Source: Emticicia sp. BO119
Lineage (GTDB): Bacteria; Bacteroidota; Bacteroidia; Cytophagales; Spirosomataceae
Direction: 5' to 3'
Length of the DNA: 64,000 bases
Assembly (NCBI RefSeq): GCF_013912375.1
Contig: NZ_JACETV010000009.1
Span: forward strand, 62,001 to 126,000
The notes beneath the pieces were generated by a model. It ran no database searches. It was not told the DNA's origin and saw nothing but the letters and a program-made list of their open reading frames with translations. Within the stretch, counting starts at the first letter, position 1; every line of letters begins with the position of its first letter. A program made the position numbers and the translations under genes. Of the stretch, positions 46,133 to 56,545 are shown in pieces.

Positions 46133-47443
46133 ATGAACCAAAAAGTAAGTATATTCTGGTTTCGCAGAGATTTAAGATTAGATGACAATGCCGGACTTTT
46201 TTATGCACTTAAAAGCACCTATCCCATATTGCCTCTTTTTATTTTTGATAGCGAGATTTTAGATAAATTAGAAAATAAGTATGATGCACGTGTAGAATTT
46301 ATTCATAAATCAATACTTGATTTACATGAACAGTTGAAGGAATTAGACTCATCTATTTTAATAAAATATGGTAAACCCTTAGAAGTTTGGAAAGATTTAA
46401 TTGAGACATGTACAATTGCAGAGGTTTATACCAACCACGATTATGAGCAGTATGCCAATGGTCGTGATTTAAGGGTAGGAGAATTGCTTAATTCTAAGGG
46501 AATTGGTTTCTATACTTATAAGGATCAGGTTATATTTGAGAAAAATGAAATTCTGACAGGAGGCAACACCCCCTATACTATCTTTACACCTTATAGTAGA
46601 AAATGGAGAGAGAAACTGAATGAATTCTATGTGAAATCCTACCCTACGGAAGCGTATTTTAAGAATTTTCTGAAATTTGAAAATAAGGTAATACCTGGTT
46701 TAACAGAAATGGGATTCTTTAAGACAAATACAAGATTTCCCGAAAAGGAAATTGATACAAATCTTATTGAAAAATATAATGACCTTAGAGATATTCCTTC
46801 GATTCTTGGAACAAGCCGATTGAGTGTGCATTTACGGTTTGGTACGATAAGTATCAGGAAATTAGTGCAAAAGGCTTTGATTCTGAGTCAGACCTGGCTG
46901 AATGAATTGATCTGGAGAGATTTTTATATGAATATCTTATATCATTTTCCGCATATAAGTAAAGGTGAATCATTTAAAAAAGAATATGACGGTATTGTTT
47001 GGCGTAATAATGAGAATGAATTTCAAGCATGGTGTATGGGACTGACTGGTTACCCAATTGTAGATGCAGGTATGCGCGAACTAAACGAAACCGGATTTAT
47101 GCACAATAGAGTCAGAATGATTACTGCCAGTTTTCTGGTTAAACATTTGTTAATTGACTGGCGATGGGGAGAGGCGTATTTTGCTGAGAAACTATTGGAT
47201 TACGATTTTGCAGCCAATAATGGGGGATGGCAATGGGCGGCTGGAAGTGGCTGCGATGCAGCACCTTATTTCAGGATATTTAATCCCACCACTCAAACTC
47301 AGAAATTTGATCCGGAATTAAAGTATATTAAAAAATGGGTGCCTGATGTTAGCAACTTTGATTATCCCGAACCTATTGTAGAACATACATTTGCCAGAGA
47401 GAGGGTGTTGGACGCTTATAAAAAAGCATTAAATAAAAACTGA
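46133..47443 (+). CDS. phrB: deoxyribodipyrimidine photolyase
   Basis: A 436-residue class I CPD photolyase. The N-terminal antenna domain begins FWFRRDLRLDDNAGL. The FAD domain contains GTSRLSVHLRFGTIS, WRDFYMNIL, the DAGMRELNETGFMHNR segment and the NNGGWQWAAGSGCD substrate-and-FAD motif with conserved Trp residues. It repairs UV-induced pyrimidine dimers using light. The length and motifs fit a photolyase better than a signalling cryptochrome. Free-standing gene. Confidence 0.94.
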   Translation: MNQKVSIFWFRRDLRLDDNAGLFYALKSTYPILPLFIFDSEILDKLENKYDARVEFIHKSILDLHEQLKELDSSILIKYGKPLEVWKDLIETCTIAEVYTNHDYEQYANGRDLRVGELLNSKGIGFYTYKDQVIFEKNEILTGGNTPYTIFTPYSRKWREKLNEFYVKSYPTEAYFKNFLKFENKVIPGLTEMGFFKTNTRFPEKEIDTNLIEKYNDLRDIPSILGTSRLSVHLRFGTISIRKLVQKALILSQTWLNELIWRDFYMNILYHFPHISKGESFKKEYDGIVWRNNENEFQAWCMGLTGYPIVDAGMRELNETGFMHNRVRMITASFLVKHLLIDWRWGEAYFAEKLLDYDFAANNGGWQWAAGSGCDAAPYFRIFNPTTQTQKFDPELKYIKKWVPDVSNFDYPEPIVEHTFARERVLDAYKKALNKN

Positions 47444-47714
47444 ATTTTTCTTCAAATTTATTATTTGTTTCATTTTAATAGTAGGTAACATAAAACTTAA
47501 ATCTCTAATTTGTTTTACTTACAATTGAAATCAGGAAAAACAACTATTTTGTGATGCTTAATTTTAGATTTGTCTCCTTAAAATAATTTTCGTTTAATAA
47601 ATTCAGTAAAAATCTGTAATTTGCATATGATTTCACTATCTTAAATAAGATTCATTTCTGCTCTTTCACAATAAATTAATGCTCTCATTTTTAATGAAAG
47701 TAATAATCATCTAA

Positions 47715-50633
47715 ATGGTATTTCTGGAACAATCGGCTCATTATGTTTTTGGTAAACACCCGTTAGCGCAATTGAAGAACATATGTGTCATATTGCCTAA
47801 TCGCAGAGCAGTATATTATTTTAAGCGCTATCTGGCACGTGTTTCAAAAGTACCTTTTCTTTCTCCACAAGTTTTTGCTATTGATGATTTTGTTGCTAAG
47901 ATGTCTGGTTTCAATCAGATTGATGCCGTTGGGCTCCTGTTTGAATTATATGAAACATTCCGGAAGTATGACCCTGATGTAGATTTTGATCGCTTTATTT
48001 CATGGGCGCCTACATTATTGAGAGATTTTGATATGATAGATCAATATTTAATCGGTGACCCTAAGGCATTGTTTGATTATATAAGTGAAGCACAGACAAT
48101 AGCCCGTTGGAATCTGGAACTGACATCGGTTAACAAACCATTACTTGAAAGTACTTCTAATACGGAGAGATATTTTAAACTTTTTGAAAATATATATAAT
48201 GTTTACAATGATTTACATAATGAATTGAGGATAAAAGGCTTTTCATACAGAGGAATGTCGTATAGGCTATTGGCTGAAGAGGTTGATACGCTTTTGTTGG
48301 AGAATCATTTATTTGAAAGATTTTACTTTATTGGATTCAATGCATTCAGTAAATCAGAAGAAAAAGTAATTGAAAAATTAGTCAAAGCTAATTTAGCAGA
48401 AATGCTGTGGGACTGCGATGATTATTTCATGAACCCAAGATTTAATAATAAAGCAGGAAATCTCTTAAGGCGGTATAAAGCGAGTGGGAAATTTGGAAGC
48501 TGGAACTGGCAATCAAGCCATTTACTGACCGAAGAAAAAAATATTAGGATAATTGGTGTTGAAAATGCCACATTACAAACAAAGGTTGCGGGAAATATTT
48601 ATGCGGAAATCCTTGCTGAAAATCCTGCTATACCAACAGCGATTGTTTTATGTGATGAAAATCTACTGTATCCACTTATGTATTCGTTGGATAGTATCGT
48701 GTCGGATTTCAATATCACGATGGGGTTATCATTAAAGGGGTCAATGTTGTTTACTTTGATTGATGCTATCTTTGAATTGCAGCAAAATATTGTTGAGTTT
48801 AAAGATAAAACAGGTAAAATGGTGAAAGTACCAAAGTATAGTCACCGACATATTTTTAAAGTGCTGAATCACCCATTCTGCAGGAAATACGAGCAGATGA
48901 ACTTTGTTAACGAGGAGAACGGGAGTGAACTTAATATTTTTAGAGAAACTTTCTTAAGGATAATTCAAGGAAATATAGTTTATCTGAGTGAAGAAGAAAT
49001 AATAGGACTTGGTAACAGTAATAAACTTTTTAAAATACTCTTTACGCGTTGGGGCGATAATCCTCAAAAGGCATTAAAATCATTTTATGATTTGATAGAT
49101 GAGTTAAGAAGTGTATATCGAGAATCTAAGGATGCTATCGAAACTGAATATTTATATCTGTTTCTGACGATTCTGAACCGTCTTGAAAAAATCCTATTTA
49201 GTAATAGACAAATCAACCTTAAAAGTTTCAAACATTTCTTATATGAATTGATCAAGCAAGAGAAAATTCCTTTTAGTGGAGAACCCATTGCTAATCTGCA
49301 AATAATGGGTATGCTCGAAACTCGGTGTCTTGATTTTGAAAAAGTTATTTTTTTGTCAGTCAATGAAGGTGTACTTCCGTCTACCAGGCATCTTAATTCA
49401 TTAATTCCTTTTGACGCTTCTATAGAGTTTGGCCTGCCGGTGCAGTCTGACCAAAATGCTATTATGTCATATCATTTTTTCCGATTACTGCAAAGAGCGA
49501 AAGAAATCGACATACTGTATGTGATTCCATCCGGAGAAGGGGTAAGTGGTGGGGCAACTGAAAAAAGTAGATTTATTTTGCAGATAGAAAATGAATTAGC
49601 AAAAGAGAATCAGAAAATAAAAATCTCTTATCCAAGAATCGAATATGCAAAAATTATAAACAAGGAAGTAATAAGCAGAATAGAAATTCGTAAAACACCC
49701 GATATTCTTTTAAATATCAGCCAATTGATTTCAGGCAAAGGTATTTATCCTACCTATCTGAACGAATACTTGCACTGTACTATGAAATTCTATTTTAATA
49801 AGGTTGCCAATATTTCAAAGAGAGAAGAGGTAGACGAAAATTTTGGCGCAGATATTTTCGGGACATGGCTTCATAATACTTTAGAAAAGATTGACATCGA
49901 TCATGGTCCGATGATTACTAAGGAGTTAATAGATTTGATTGTAACTGAAATTCCGAAAAGATTAGAAACGGCTTACCTTGAACAGTTTGGTGGGTATGTA
50001 ATTGATTCAGGAATGAATTTTCTATTAAAACAAGTGGCAGAGCAATTGCTGGAAGATTTTTTTAAACAACAAAAAGAAAGCCAGGTTTTCCCGTATCAGG
50101 TATTAGAAACAGAAAGAGAAGTTAAGGTGATTTTTGATATGGATGTTCTTGGAAAAGTACAAAAAGTTAAGATTGCTGGCAGGGTTGATAGAATAGAAAA
50201 AGAAGGAAATACAATTAAAGTAATTGACTATAAGACAGGTAGAGTTGGAAAAAAAGAATTAGAAAAGCCGAGAGAGCAGATTTTAGAGGAGGCTTTGGTT
50301 GATCCTGATAAAGACAAACTGCGGCAATTATGGCTTTATCAGTACCTGATGTTAAAGAGTATTGCTCAAGATAAGAGCTTTTTGTTGGGAGGTGAGAGAC
50401 TGGAAAACCATGATGTGAAAGCAAAAATCTATTCTTTCAGAAATATGAAAGAAAATTTAGAGGTAAATTTGAGTTTTAATGATAACCCAACTATCTTTGG
50501 TTTTATTGAAAAATCAGAAGAAATATTAGCTAACCTAATAAAGGAAATGCTTAATCCGGATATCCCATTTATTCAAACAAATAACCAGCTTATCTGTGAG
50601 AGATGTGATTTTAAAGGAATCTGCGGAAGATAA
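47715..50633 (+). CDS. AddB-like helicase/PD-(D/E)XK nuclease with iron-sulfur cysteines
   Basis: A 972-residue protein of the AddB type: an inactive UvrD-like helicase scaffold opening [17 protein letters not shown], then a C-terminal RecB-family nuclease with KVIDYKTG (catalytic Asp and Lys) near 837. The cluster cysteines are one in LHCTMKF near 690 and three in [13 protein letters not shown] at the end. AddB works with AddA to process double-strand breaks, but no addA gene is in the window. It is followed one base later by an aminotransferase gene. Confidence 0.85.
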   Translation: MVFLEQSAHYVFGKHPLAQLKNICVILPNRRAVYYFKRYLARVSKVPFLSPQVFAIDDFVAKMSGFNQIDAVGLLFELYETFRKYDPDVDFDRFISWAPTLLRDFDMIDQYLIGDPKALFDYISEAQTIARWNLELTSVNKPLLESTSNTERYFKLFENIYNVYNDLHNELRIKGFSYRGMSYRLLAEEVDTLLLENHLFERFYFIGFNAFSKSEEKVIEKLVKANLAEMLWDCDDYFMNPRFNNKAGNLLRRYKASGKFGSWNWQSSHLLTEEKNIRIIGVENATLQTKVAGNIYAEILAENPAIPTAIVLCDENLLYPLMYSLDSIVSDFNITMGLSLKGSMLFTLIDAIFELQQNIVEFKDKTGKMVKVPKYSHRHIFKVLNHPFCRKYEQMNFVNEENGSELNIFRETFLRIIQGNIVYLSEEEIIGLGNSNKLFKILFTRWGDNPQKALKSFYDLIDELRSVYRESKDAIETEYLYLFLTILNRLEKILFSNRQINLKSFKHFLYELIKQEKIPFSGEPIANLQIMGMLETRCLDFEKVIFLSVNEGVLPSTRHLNSLIPFDASIEFGLPVQSDQNAIMSYHFFRLLQRAKEIDILYVIPSGEGVSGGATEKSRFILQIENELAKENQKIKISYPRIEYAKIINKEVISRIEIRKTPDILLNISQLISGKGIYPTYLNEYLHCTMKFYFNKVANISKREEVDENFGADIFGTWLHNTLEKIDIDHGPMITKELIDLIVTEIPKRLETAYLEQFGGYVIDSGMNFLLKQVAEQLLEDFFKQQKESQVFPYQVLETEREVKVIFDMDVLGKVQKVKIAGRVDRIEKEGNTIKVIDYKTGRVGKKELEKPREQILEEALVDPDKDKLRQLWLYQYLMLKSIAQDKSFLLGGERLENHDVKAKIYSFRNMKENLEVNLSFNDNPTIFGFIEKSEEILANLIKEMLNPDIPFIQTNNQLICERCDFKGICGR

Positions 50634-50634
50634 A

Positions 50635-51762
50635 ATGACAAATTTTAAAAATACATTGAATACACGTACTAACCATATTCCATTTCTGGATTTAAAACTA
50701 ATTAACCGGAATTATGAGAAGTCTATTAATGAGGTATTAGCAAAAAAGATTTCTTCGGGTTGGTATATATTAGGAGAAGAAGTAAAAAAGTTTGAGAATT
50801 CATTTGCCGATTATTGTGGTACTAAATATTGTATTGGAGTTGCCAATGGTCTCGATGCCTTGATGCTTTTGTTTAAAGCTTCGGGTTTTCCGAAAGGTTC
50901 AGAAGTTTTAGTTCCCTCAAATACCTATATTGCAAGTATCCTTGCTATTTCTTTGGCTGGTCTTACTCCGGTTTTAGTCGAACCGGATATTAATTCTTAT
51001 CTGATTGACCCAAAAAAAATTGAAGAAAAAATTACTGAGAATACAAAGGCGATTTTAGCGGTACATCTATACGGTAAATGTTGTGAGATGGAGCTAATTA
51101 ATGAGATTGCAAAAAAGAATAATTTAAAAGTGTTTGAAGATGCTGCACAATCTCATGGTGCTATGTACCTGAATAAAAAAGCCGGTAGTTTATCAGATGG
51201 AGCGGGTTTTAGCTTTTATCCGACTAAAAATTTAGGAGCTATGGGTGATGCTGGAGCAATAACCACCAATGATGATAATCTGGCAAGCAAAATAAGAGAG
51301 TTAAGAAATTATGGGTCTGCTGAAAAATATATTTTTGGTGAACAAGGAATCAACAGTAGATTAGACGAAATGCAAGCGGCTATTCTAAATGTAAAATTAC
51401 CAGACCTCGATCAAGACAATAAAATCCGCAGGTCAATTGCAAAAAGATACCTGACTGAAATTCAGAATACTCTTATTAATCTGCCATTTGAAGGAACCAT
51501 TGATGATGATGCCTGGCATTTGTTTGTTATAAGAACAGATGACCGGAATAAATTGAGAGAATATTTAATGCATCATAACGTGGGCACTGATGTCCATTAT
51601 CCTGTTCCACCTCACAAACAGTCAGCTTATAAAGAATGGAATAATGATTCTTTTCCAATTTCAGAAAAAATTCATAAAGAAATAATTAGCTTACCATTGA
51701 ATGCTACTTTAACAGAGGAAGAGGTAAGTTATATCATCGAAAAAATTAACCTTTACAAGTAA
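50635..51762 (+). CDS. DegT/DnrJ/EryC1/StrS-family sugar aminotransferase
   Basis: A 375-residue PLP enzyme started at ATG 50635, one base after the nuclease gene's stop. PLP lysine sits in FYPTKNLGA near 195, with EDAAQSHGA (pyridine-binding Asp) near 168 and [14 protein letters not shown] near 235. It resembles QdtB/FdtB-type dTDP-3-amino-3,6-dideoxyhexose transaminases that make sugars for surface polysaccharides. The dTDP-sugar genes expected upstream are absent here. Confidence 0.9.
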   Translation: MTNFKNTLNTRTNHIPFLDLKLINRNYEKSINEVLAKKISSGWYILGEEVKKFENSFADYCGTKYCIGVANGLDALMLLFKASGFPKGSEVLVPSNTYIASILAISLAGLTPVLVEPDINSYLIDPKKIEEKITENTKAILAVHLYGKCCEMELINEIAKKNNLKVFEDAAQSHGAMYLNKKAGSLSDGAGFSFYPTKNLGAMGDAGAITTNDDNLASKIRELRNYGSAEKYIFGEQGINSRLDEMQAAILNVKLPDLDQDNKIRRSIAKRYLTEIQNTLINLPFEGTIDDDAWHLFVIRTDDRNKLREYLMHHNVGTDVHYPVPPHKQSAYKEWNNDSFPISEKIHKEIISLPLNATLTEEEVSYIIEKINLYK

Positions 51763-51765
51763 TCT

Positions 51766-52665
51766 ATGCTTTTGTCAGTAGTTATACCAGTTTATAAGGG
51801 AGAAAAAAGTATAGCAAAACTTGTAGAAAAATTACAAGATGAGCTTAAGAAATATGATTTTGAGATAATACTTGTAAATGACGGAAGCCCGGATAACTCT
51901 GAACGGGTTTGTATAACACTTAATGAAAATTACAAGAATATTCATTTTATTTCCCTTCGTAAGAATTTCGGAGAATTTAATGCTGTAATTTGTGGACTCA
52001 ACCATGTGAGTGGTAAATATGCCATAATTATAGATGATGATTTCCAAAATCCGCCATCAGAGATAATTAAACTTCTTAATACGGCCAATAATGGTAATTA
52101 TGATGTGGTGTATAGCTACTATGCTGAAAAAAAACATAATTTTTTCAGGAATCTTGGTAGCTGGGTAGTAAACCGAATAACTACATGGCTTATCCATAAA
52201 CCAAGTGATTTGTATTTATCAAGTTTCAAATTAATCAGCAAAGAAGTAATTTTAGAAATTATTAAATATAAAGGACCTTATCCGTATATTGATGCCTTAA
52301 TTTTCAGAACTACAAATAACGTTGGCCGAGTACAAGTAGAACATAATGAAAGAACCGAGGGGGAATCGAACTATACATTGAAAAAATTAGTCAGACTTTT
52401 CATTATCATAGTATTTGGCTATTCAACTTTACCAATCAGATTTATACAAGGAACAGGTATATTCTTGATTTTTTTGTCAATATTACTTGTTTTTTTATAT
52501 CTGATAAATGTTATCTCTGATTGGCAGATTCCTATGTTTATTTTTTTTGGTGGTGTTCAACTAAGTTCAATTGGTATTATTGGCGAGTATGTTGGGAAAT
52601 TATTTTTAACTCAGAACGGGACACCACAGTACGTAGAAAAATATAATTCAACTCATGTTAAGTAG
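51766..52665 (+). CDS. family 2 glycosyltransferase, polyprenyl-phosphate type
   Basis: A 299-residue protein. VVIPVYKGEKSI opens a GT-A domain with IIDDDFQNP carrying the metal-binding acidic cluster near 90-95. Two C-terminal membrane helices (about 228-252 and 258-280) match the DPM1/GtrB/ArnC-like group that transfers sugar to a polyprenyl phosphate lipid. It starts 3 bases after the aminotransferase stop. Confidence 0.9.
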   Translation: MLLSVVIPVYKGEKSIAKLVEKLQDELKKYDFEIILVNDGSPDNSERVCITLNENYKNIHFISLRKNFGEFNAVICGLNHVSGKYAIIIDDDFQNPPSEIIKLLNTANNGNYDVVYSYYAEKKHNFFRNLGSWVVNRITTWLIHKPSDLYLSSFKLISKEVILEIIKYKGPYPYIDALIFRTTNNVGRVQVEHNERTEGESNYTLKKLVRLFIIIVFGYSTLPIRFIQGTGIFLIFLSILLVFLYLINVISDWQIPMFIFFGGVQLSSIGIIGEYVGKLFLTQNGTPQYVEKYNSTHVK

Positions 52666-53419
52666 CCGAGAAGAATATCAGATCATGTATAACTCTGAAG
52701 AAAAGCTTTGGTGGTATAAGATTCTACATGAGAAAATTCTTAATGAGATTGTAATAAAATTTGGACAGAATAGAAATGTAAAAATTCTTGACGCAGGATG
52801 TGGCACTGGAGGACTCATGAGTTTTCTAATGAAGCAAGGATATAATAATATTGAAGGGTTTGACTTCTCAGAAGACGCGGTAAGTTTCTGTAAAGAGCGT
52901 AAACTAAAAGTTCAACAAATAGATTTGACCAGTTTTGATTCAGAATTTGTTGACTCATCTTTCGATATTATTATTAATAACGATGTATTGTACCAATTTG
53001 AGGATGAAATTATCATAAAAGCAATAAAAAATCTGGAGAAGAAATTAAAACCGAGCGGTATTATGATTTCAAATAATAATGCTTTTGATATTTTCTACGG
53101 GACACACGATATTGCGGTGGGAGGATTACAAAGATTTACAAAAGCAGATTTTGAAAAATATCTCAAACAAACGGAGTTAAAGATTAATAGTTATTCTTAT
53201 TGGAGTTTGTTCTTATCCCCGTTGATATTATCAGTGAGATTACTTCAACAGCTCCAACTAAAATTTAATATGATTAGAGAGAATGAGATTAGGTCTGATG
53301 TGAGTGTGCCAGGAAATTTCGTTAATAAGACCTTGTATAGCATTGTAAAACTGGAAGAAAGAATTTTCAGGAATGGAGGTTTTGGCAGTTCACTATTTTT
53401 AGTAATGATAAAAAAATAA
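52655..53419 (+). CDS. class I SAM-dependent methyltransferase
   Basis: A 254-residue enzyme with SAM motif ILDAGCGTGG near 45, and FDIIINNDVLYQFED corresponding to motif II-III. It overlaps the glycosyltransferase stop by 11 bases, so is translationally coupled and probably methylates a sugar or lipid-linked glycan in the same pathway. A strong terminator ends the operon. Confidence 0.87.
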   Translation: MLSSREEYQIMYNSEEKLWWYKILHEKILNEIVIKFGQNRNVKILDAGCGTGGLMSFLMKQGYNNIEGFDFSEDAVSFCKERKLKVQQIDLTSFDSEFVDSSFDIIINNDVLYQFEDEIIIKAIKNLEKKLKPSGIMISNNNAFDIFYGTHDIAVGGLQRFTKADFEKYLKQTELKINSYSYWSLFLSPLILSVRLLQQLQLKFNMIRENEIRSDVSVPGNFVNKTLYSIVKLEERIFRNGGFGSSLFLVMIKK

Positions 53420-53450
53420 AGACCCTATTTCAAGGGTCTTTATTTTTTTT
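53415..53450. terminator. strong terminator between convergent operons
   Basis: AATAAAGACCCT and AGGGTCTTTATT form a perfect 12-bp stem with ATTTCA loop, followed by a run of eight T's. The 5' arm overlaps the methyltransferase stop. Confidence 0.92.
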
Positions 53451-53464
53451 AATCTTTTCGATTA

Positions 53465-55738
53465 TTAATTCATGATTTTTCCAATCACATTATCATAGAG
53501 ATTTTTAGCCGATTGACAAGTAATTACGTTTTCACCGTCTATAACAAAGCTTCCATTGTTTACTTCTCCTAAAAGAGTGAAACCAATATTATTGCTTCGT
53601 AATAACTTTTCAATTGAATCCTTTTGCGAATTGTTTGCTGAAATTACTACTCTACTTTGTGCCTCTCCGAATAAAAAGGCATCTGTTCTTAACTTGCCAT
53701 CAGTCTTGATATTAAAACCTAATCCATTAGGGAAAGATGATTCAGCCAATGTAATGAAAAGTCCGCCGTCTGAAATATCATGTACAGATTGAACTAATTT
53801 ATTCTGAATTAATTCCTTGATAGATGATTGTATATTAAACTCAGTATCTAAATCAAAATCAGGGGCAGGTGATGCTTTTACATCACGGTAAGAATATAAA
53901 TATTCTGAAGAAGCAATATCATTTTTTGATTCGCCAATCAAGTAAATTAAATCTCCGGCATTTTTGAAATTTAAAGTCATGTGGTTTTCAATATTTTCCA
54001 TTAAACCCAACATACCAATGGTAGGAGTGGGGAATACAGGGCCATCGTCTGAACTTTGGTTATAAAAACTTACATTACCACCAGTTACCGGAGTACTAAA
54101 TTTTATACAAGCTTTGCTCATTCCTTTAACTGCACCGACGAATTGCCAGTAAACTTCTGGATTATACGGGTTACCAAAGTTGAGGTTATTAGTAATAGCT
54201 AAGGGTTCACCACCTGTACAAACAATATTTCGAGCTGCTTCAGATACCGCAATTTGGCAACCAATTTCAGGATCCGCATTTACATATCTTCCGTTGCAAT
54301 CAACAGTAATCACAATTGCTTTGTCTAAATTGCCTTTTTCTGGATTTCGTAATCTTACTACTGCTGCATCAGATGGGCGATTTGTACTTCTATTAGCTGT
54401 GCCGACTGTAGAATCGTATTGTTCTGTTATCCATTTACGAGAACATATATTTGGGTGAGACAATAAATGTTCAGCTACTTTTTTCAATTCTGCTTGTCCT
54501 GCAATATCGGCTATCTCATTAATATTGAATTTTTTAAATTCCTGATAATAAGCTGGCTCACGATATTCACGATGATATTGAGGAGCTCCGCCACCTAAAA
54601 CCAAATCTTCTGCAGGAACGTCAGCAATTAAGTTACCGTGTTGATAAAAATGTAACCTTTGAGTATCTGTTACCTCACCAATCTGAGCACAATGCAAATC
54701 CCATTTATCAAATATATTTTTGATTAAATCTTCTTTACCCTTTTCTACCACCACCAACATTCTTTCCTGCGATTCTGAGAGCAAAATCTCCCAGCCGTGC
54801 ATATTTGCCTGGCGAGTGGGTACCTTATCTAAATCAATGACCATACCGTGTTCTCCTTTGGCACTCATTTCAGAAGTTGAACAGATAATGCCGGCGGCTC
54901 CCATATCCTGAATACCAATTACATAACCGGTGTTAATAATTTCTAAAGTTGCTTCTAATAGAAGTTTTTCCATAAAAGGATCTCCTACCTGAACAGCCGG
55001 AAGTTTTTCGGTTGATTTATCCGTAATGTCTTCAGAAGCAAAGGTTGCTCCGTGAATCCCATCTTTGCCTGTTGCTGATCCGACAATAAATACTGGATTT
55101 CCTACCCCATAAGAAGTAGCAGATGCTTGTTTTCCTACTTCTACAATGCCTGCTGAAAAAGCATTAACCAATGGATTCGTATTATAGCAATCATCAAAAT
55201 AGATTTCTCCACCTACTGTAGGAATTCCAAAAGCATTGCCATAGTCGCCGATTCCTTTTACTACGCCTTTTAATAATCGTTGTGTCTTTGGTAAATTAAT
55301 ATTCCCAAAGCGAAGCGAATTAAGTTGGGCTATTGGGCGGGCACCCATTGTGAAAATATCACGGTTGATTCCGCCAACTCCTGTGGCTGCTCCCTGGTAA
55401 GGCTCAAGTGCAGATGGGTGATTATGTGATTCTATCTTAAAGCTACATGCCAGACCATCTCCAATATCAACCAAACCTGCATTTTCCTCACCAGCCTTTG
55501 CGAGCATTCTGTCAGAATCTCGTGGTAAAGTTTTGAGCCATACAATAGAATTTTTGTATGAGCAATGTTCCGACCACATAACTGAAAAAATGGATAGTTC
55601 AGTGAAGTTGGGAGTTCGTCCTAAGATTTGTTTGATTTTGTCAAATTCTTCGGGCAATAAGCCAAGTTTTTTGGCTGTTTCGAAAGTAGGAAGTTGTTCG
55701 ATTGTTTCCACAAAAAGAAGTATTCGTAAAATTTTCAC
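53465..55738 (-). CDS. purL: phosphoribosylformylglycinamidine synthase subunit PurL
   Basis: A 757-residue enzyme of the small PurL class (needs separate PurQ and PurS). It aminates FGAR to FGAM in purine synthesis. Landmarks are MWSEHCSYKNS near 49, SHNHPSA near 103, GATGVGGI near 116, and the second half with TNRPSDAAVV and TGGNVSF. The start could be ATG 55738 or GTG 55711, which gives a more usual N-terminus close to ETAKKLGL. Confidence 0.95.
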   Translation of the reverse strand: MKILRILLFVETIEQLPTFETAKKLGLLPEEFDKIKQILGRTPNFTELSIFSVMWSEHCSYKNSIVWLKTLPRDSDRMLAKAGEENAGLVDIGDGLACSFKIESHNHPSALEPYQGAATGVGGINRDIFTMGARPIAQLNSLRFGNINLPKTQRLLKGVVKGIGDYGNAFGIPTVGGEIYFDDCYNTNPLVNAFSAGIVEVGKQASATSYGVGNPVFIVGSATGKDGIHGATFASEDITDKSTEKLPAVQVGDPFMEKLLLEATLEIINTGYVIGIQDMGAAGIICSTSEMSAKGEHGMVIDLDKVPTRQANMHGWEILLSESQERMLVVVEKGKEDLIKNIFDKWDLHCAQIGEVTDTQRLHFYQHGNLIADVPAEDLVLGGGAPQYHREYREPAYYQEFKKFNINEIADIAGQAELKKVAEHLLSHPNICSRKWITEQYDSTVGTANRSTNRPSDAAVVRLRNPEKGNLDKAIVITVDCNGRYVNADPEIGCQIAVSEAARNIVCTGGEPLAITNNLNFGNPYNPEVYWQFVGAVKGMSKACIKFSTPVTGGNVSFYNQSSDDGPVFPTPTIGMLGLMENIENHMTLNFKNAGDLIYLIGESKNDIASSEYLYSYRDVKASPAPDFDLDTEFNIQSSIKELIQNKLVQSVHDISDGGLFITLAESSFPNGLGFNIKTDGKLRTDAFLFGEAQSRVVISANNSQKDSIEKLLRSNNIGFTLLGEVNNGSFVIDGENVITCQSAKNLYDNVIGKIMN

Positions 55739-55801
55739 AAATTTACGGTTTTTCGAGGGCTTCTGAAAGGAAAAAAAAACTAAAAATTATTTAACGTAGG
55801 G

Positions 55802-55832
55802 TTGACATTAATTAACGAAAGCCGTATCTTTG
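55802..55832 (+). promoter_or_regulatory. promoter of the tRNA-Ser gene
   Basis: TTG at 55802-55804 and TATCTTTG at 55825-55832 are 20 bases apart, an exact match to the Bacteroidota primary sigma consensus, and lie about 20 bases before the mature tRNA 5' end. Confidence 0.85.
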
Positions 55833-55851
55833 CAAAACATTTCAGGGACAT

Positions 55852-55936
55852 AGAGAGATGGCAGAGTGGTCGATTGCGGCGGTCTTGAAAACCGTTGACT
55901 GTTAAAGGTCCGGGGGTTCGAATCCCTCTCTCTCTG
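55852..55936 (+). tRNA. tRNA-Ser(UGA)
   Basis: An 85-nt class II tRNA with acceptor stem AGAGAGA (55852-55858) paired to TCTCTCT (55929-55935) and discriminator G. The anticodon loop CTTGAAA has TGA at 55886-55888. A long variable arm follows, and the T loop is TTCGAAT. CCA is not encoded. A terminator starts 2 bases later. Confidence 0.97.
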
Positions 55937-55937
55937 C

Positions 55938-55968
55938 AAAAGCCGAATCATTTGATTCGGCTTTTTTT
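55938..55968 (+). terminator. tRNA-Ser terminator
   Basis: AAAAGCCGAATCA and TGATTCGGCTTTT make a 13-bp stem with a TT loop, followed by more T's. Confidence 0.93.
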
Positions 55969-56018
55969 TGTTGTATATTGTGTTAGAGTTTTAAGAAAGC
56001 ATTTAAAAAACGAAAACC

Positions 56019-56249
56019 ATGTGGAAAGAAGAAGATAAAAAATTGAGTCGAACATTCAAATTTAAGGATTTTTCAGAAGCTTTTGCTTTTATGACCCGTG
56101 TCGCATTGTTAGCTGAATGTCATGGCCATCACCCCGACTGGTCGAATACTTATAATAGGGTACATATTGATTTGTCAACACATGATTCTGGTAATAAGGT
56201 TACAGATAAAGATTGGGATCTGGCTAAAGCTATTGATAAATTGATTTAG
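56019..56249 (+). CDS. 4a-hydroxytetrahydrobiopterin dehydratase (PhhB/PCD-like)
   Basis: A 76-residue protein, slightly short for the family (about 95-110) but with the diagnostic ECHGHHPDW motif near 34-42 and HIDLSTHD near 50. It dehydrates the 4a-carbinolamine formed when pterin-dependent hydroxylases act. A start codon ATG at 56019 is preceded by an AAAACGAAAACC stretch. Confidence 0.9.
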   Translation: MWKEEDKKLSRTFKFKDFSEAFAFMTRVALLAECHGHHPDWSNTYNRVHIDLSTHDSGNKVTDKDWDLAKAIDKLI

Positions 56250-56333
56250 CAGCGAGTTTTATAGCATTTGTATTGAATTTTAAAATATTGATAATCAGGT
56301 GTTTATAGTGACAAATGTTGCTCAAATTATACT

Positions 56334-56358
56334 AAATCCTAAAGAAGTGGATTTTTTT
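56334..56358 (+). terminator. possible terminator after the dehydratase gene
   Basis: AAATCC and GGATTT pair across a 9-base loop, followed by T's. Weak stem. Confidence 0.45.
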
Positions 56359-56404
56359 ATACGAAACTATGTGAAAACGCTATTCATGTAGTTAATTATT
56401 ATGG

Positions 56405-56462
56405 CTGAGAATTGAATATTTATCTTTTGTTCGATACTTAGTACGTTATACTTAATTCTCAG
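56405..56462. repeat. 9-bp inverted repeat in the permease leader
   Basis: CTGAGAATT (56405-56413) and AATTCTCAG (56454-56462) are exact inverted repeats about 40 bases apart, ending 83 bases before the APC permease start. They could pair in the transcript or bind a regulator. Confidence 0.35.
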
Positions 56463-56545
56463 GCATGATAAATCCCGGATAAGTGTATAATAAAATCTGA
56501 AAACCCTGCATTTTGTCTATTCTTTTACTTAAATAAAAAACGAAG

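Noticed and set aside
46133-47443. Signalling cryptochrome instead of photolyase.
   Set aside because: The length, conserved tryptophans and NNGGWQWAAGSG motif match repair photolyases, and there is no C-terminal extension.
56250-56545. A SAM or other methionine riboswitch before the APC permease.
   Set aside because: None of the conserved SAM-I or related core motifs are visible; only a simple inverted repeat is present.
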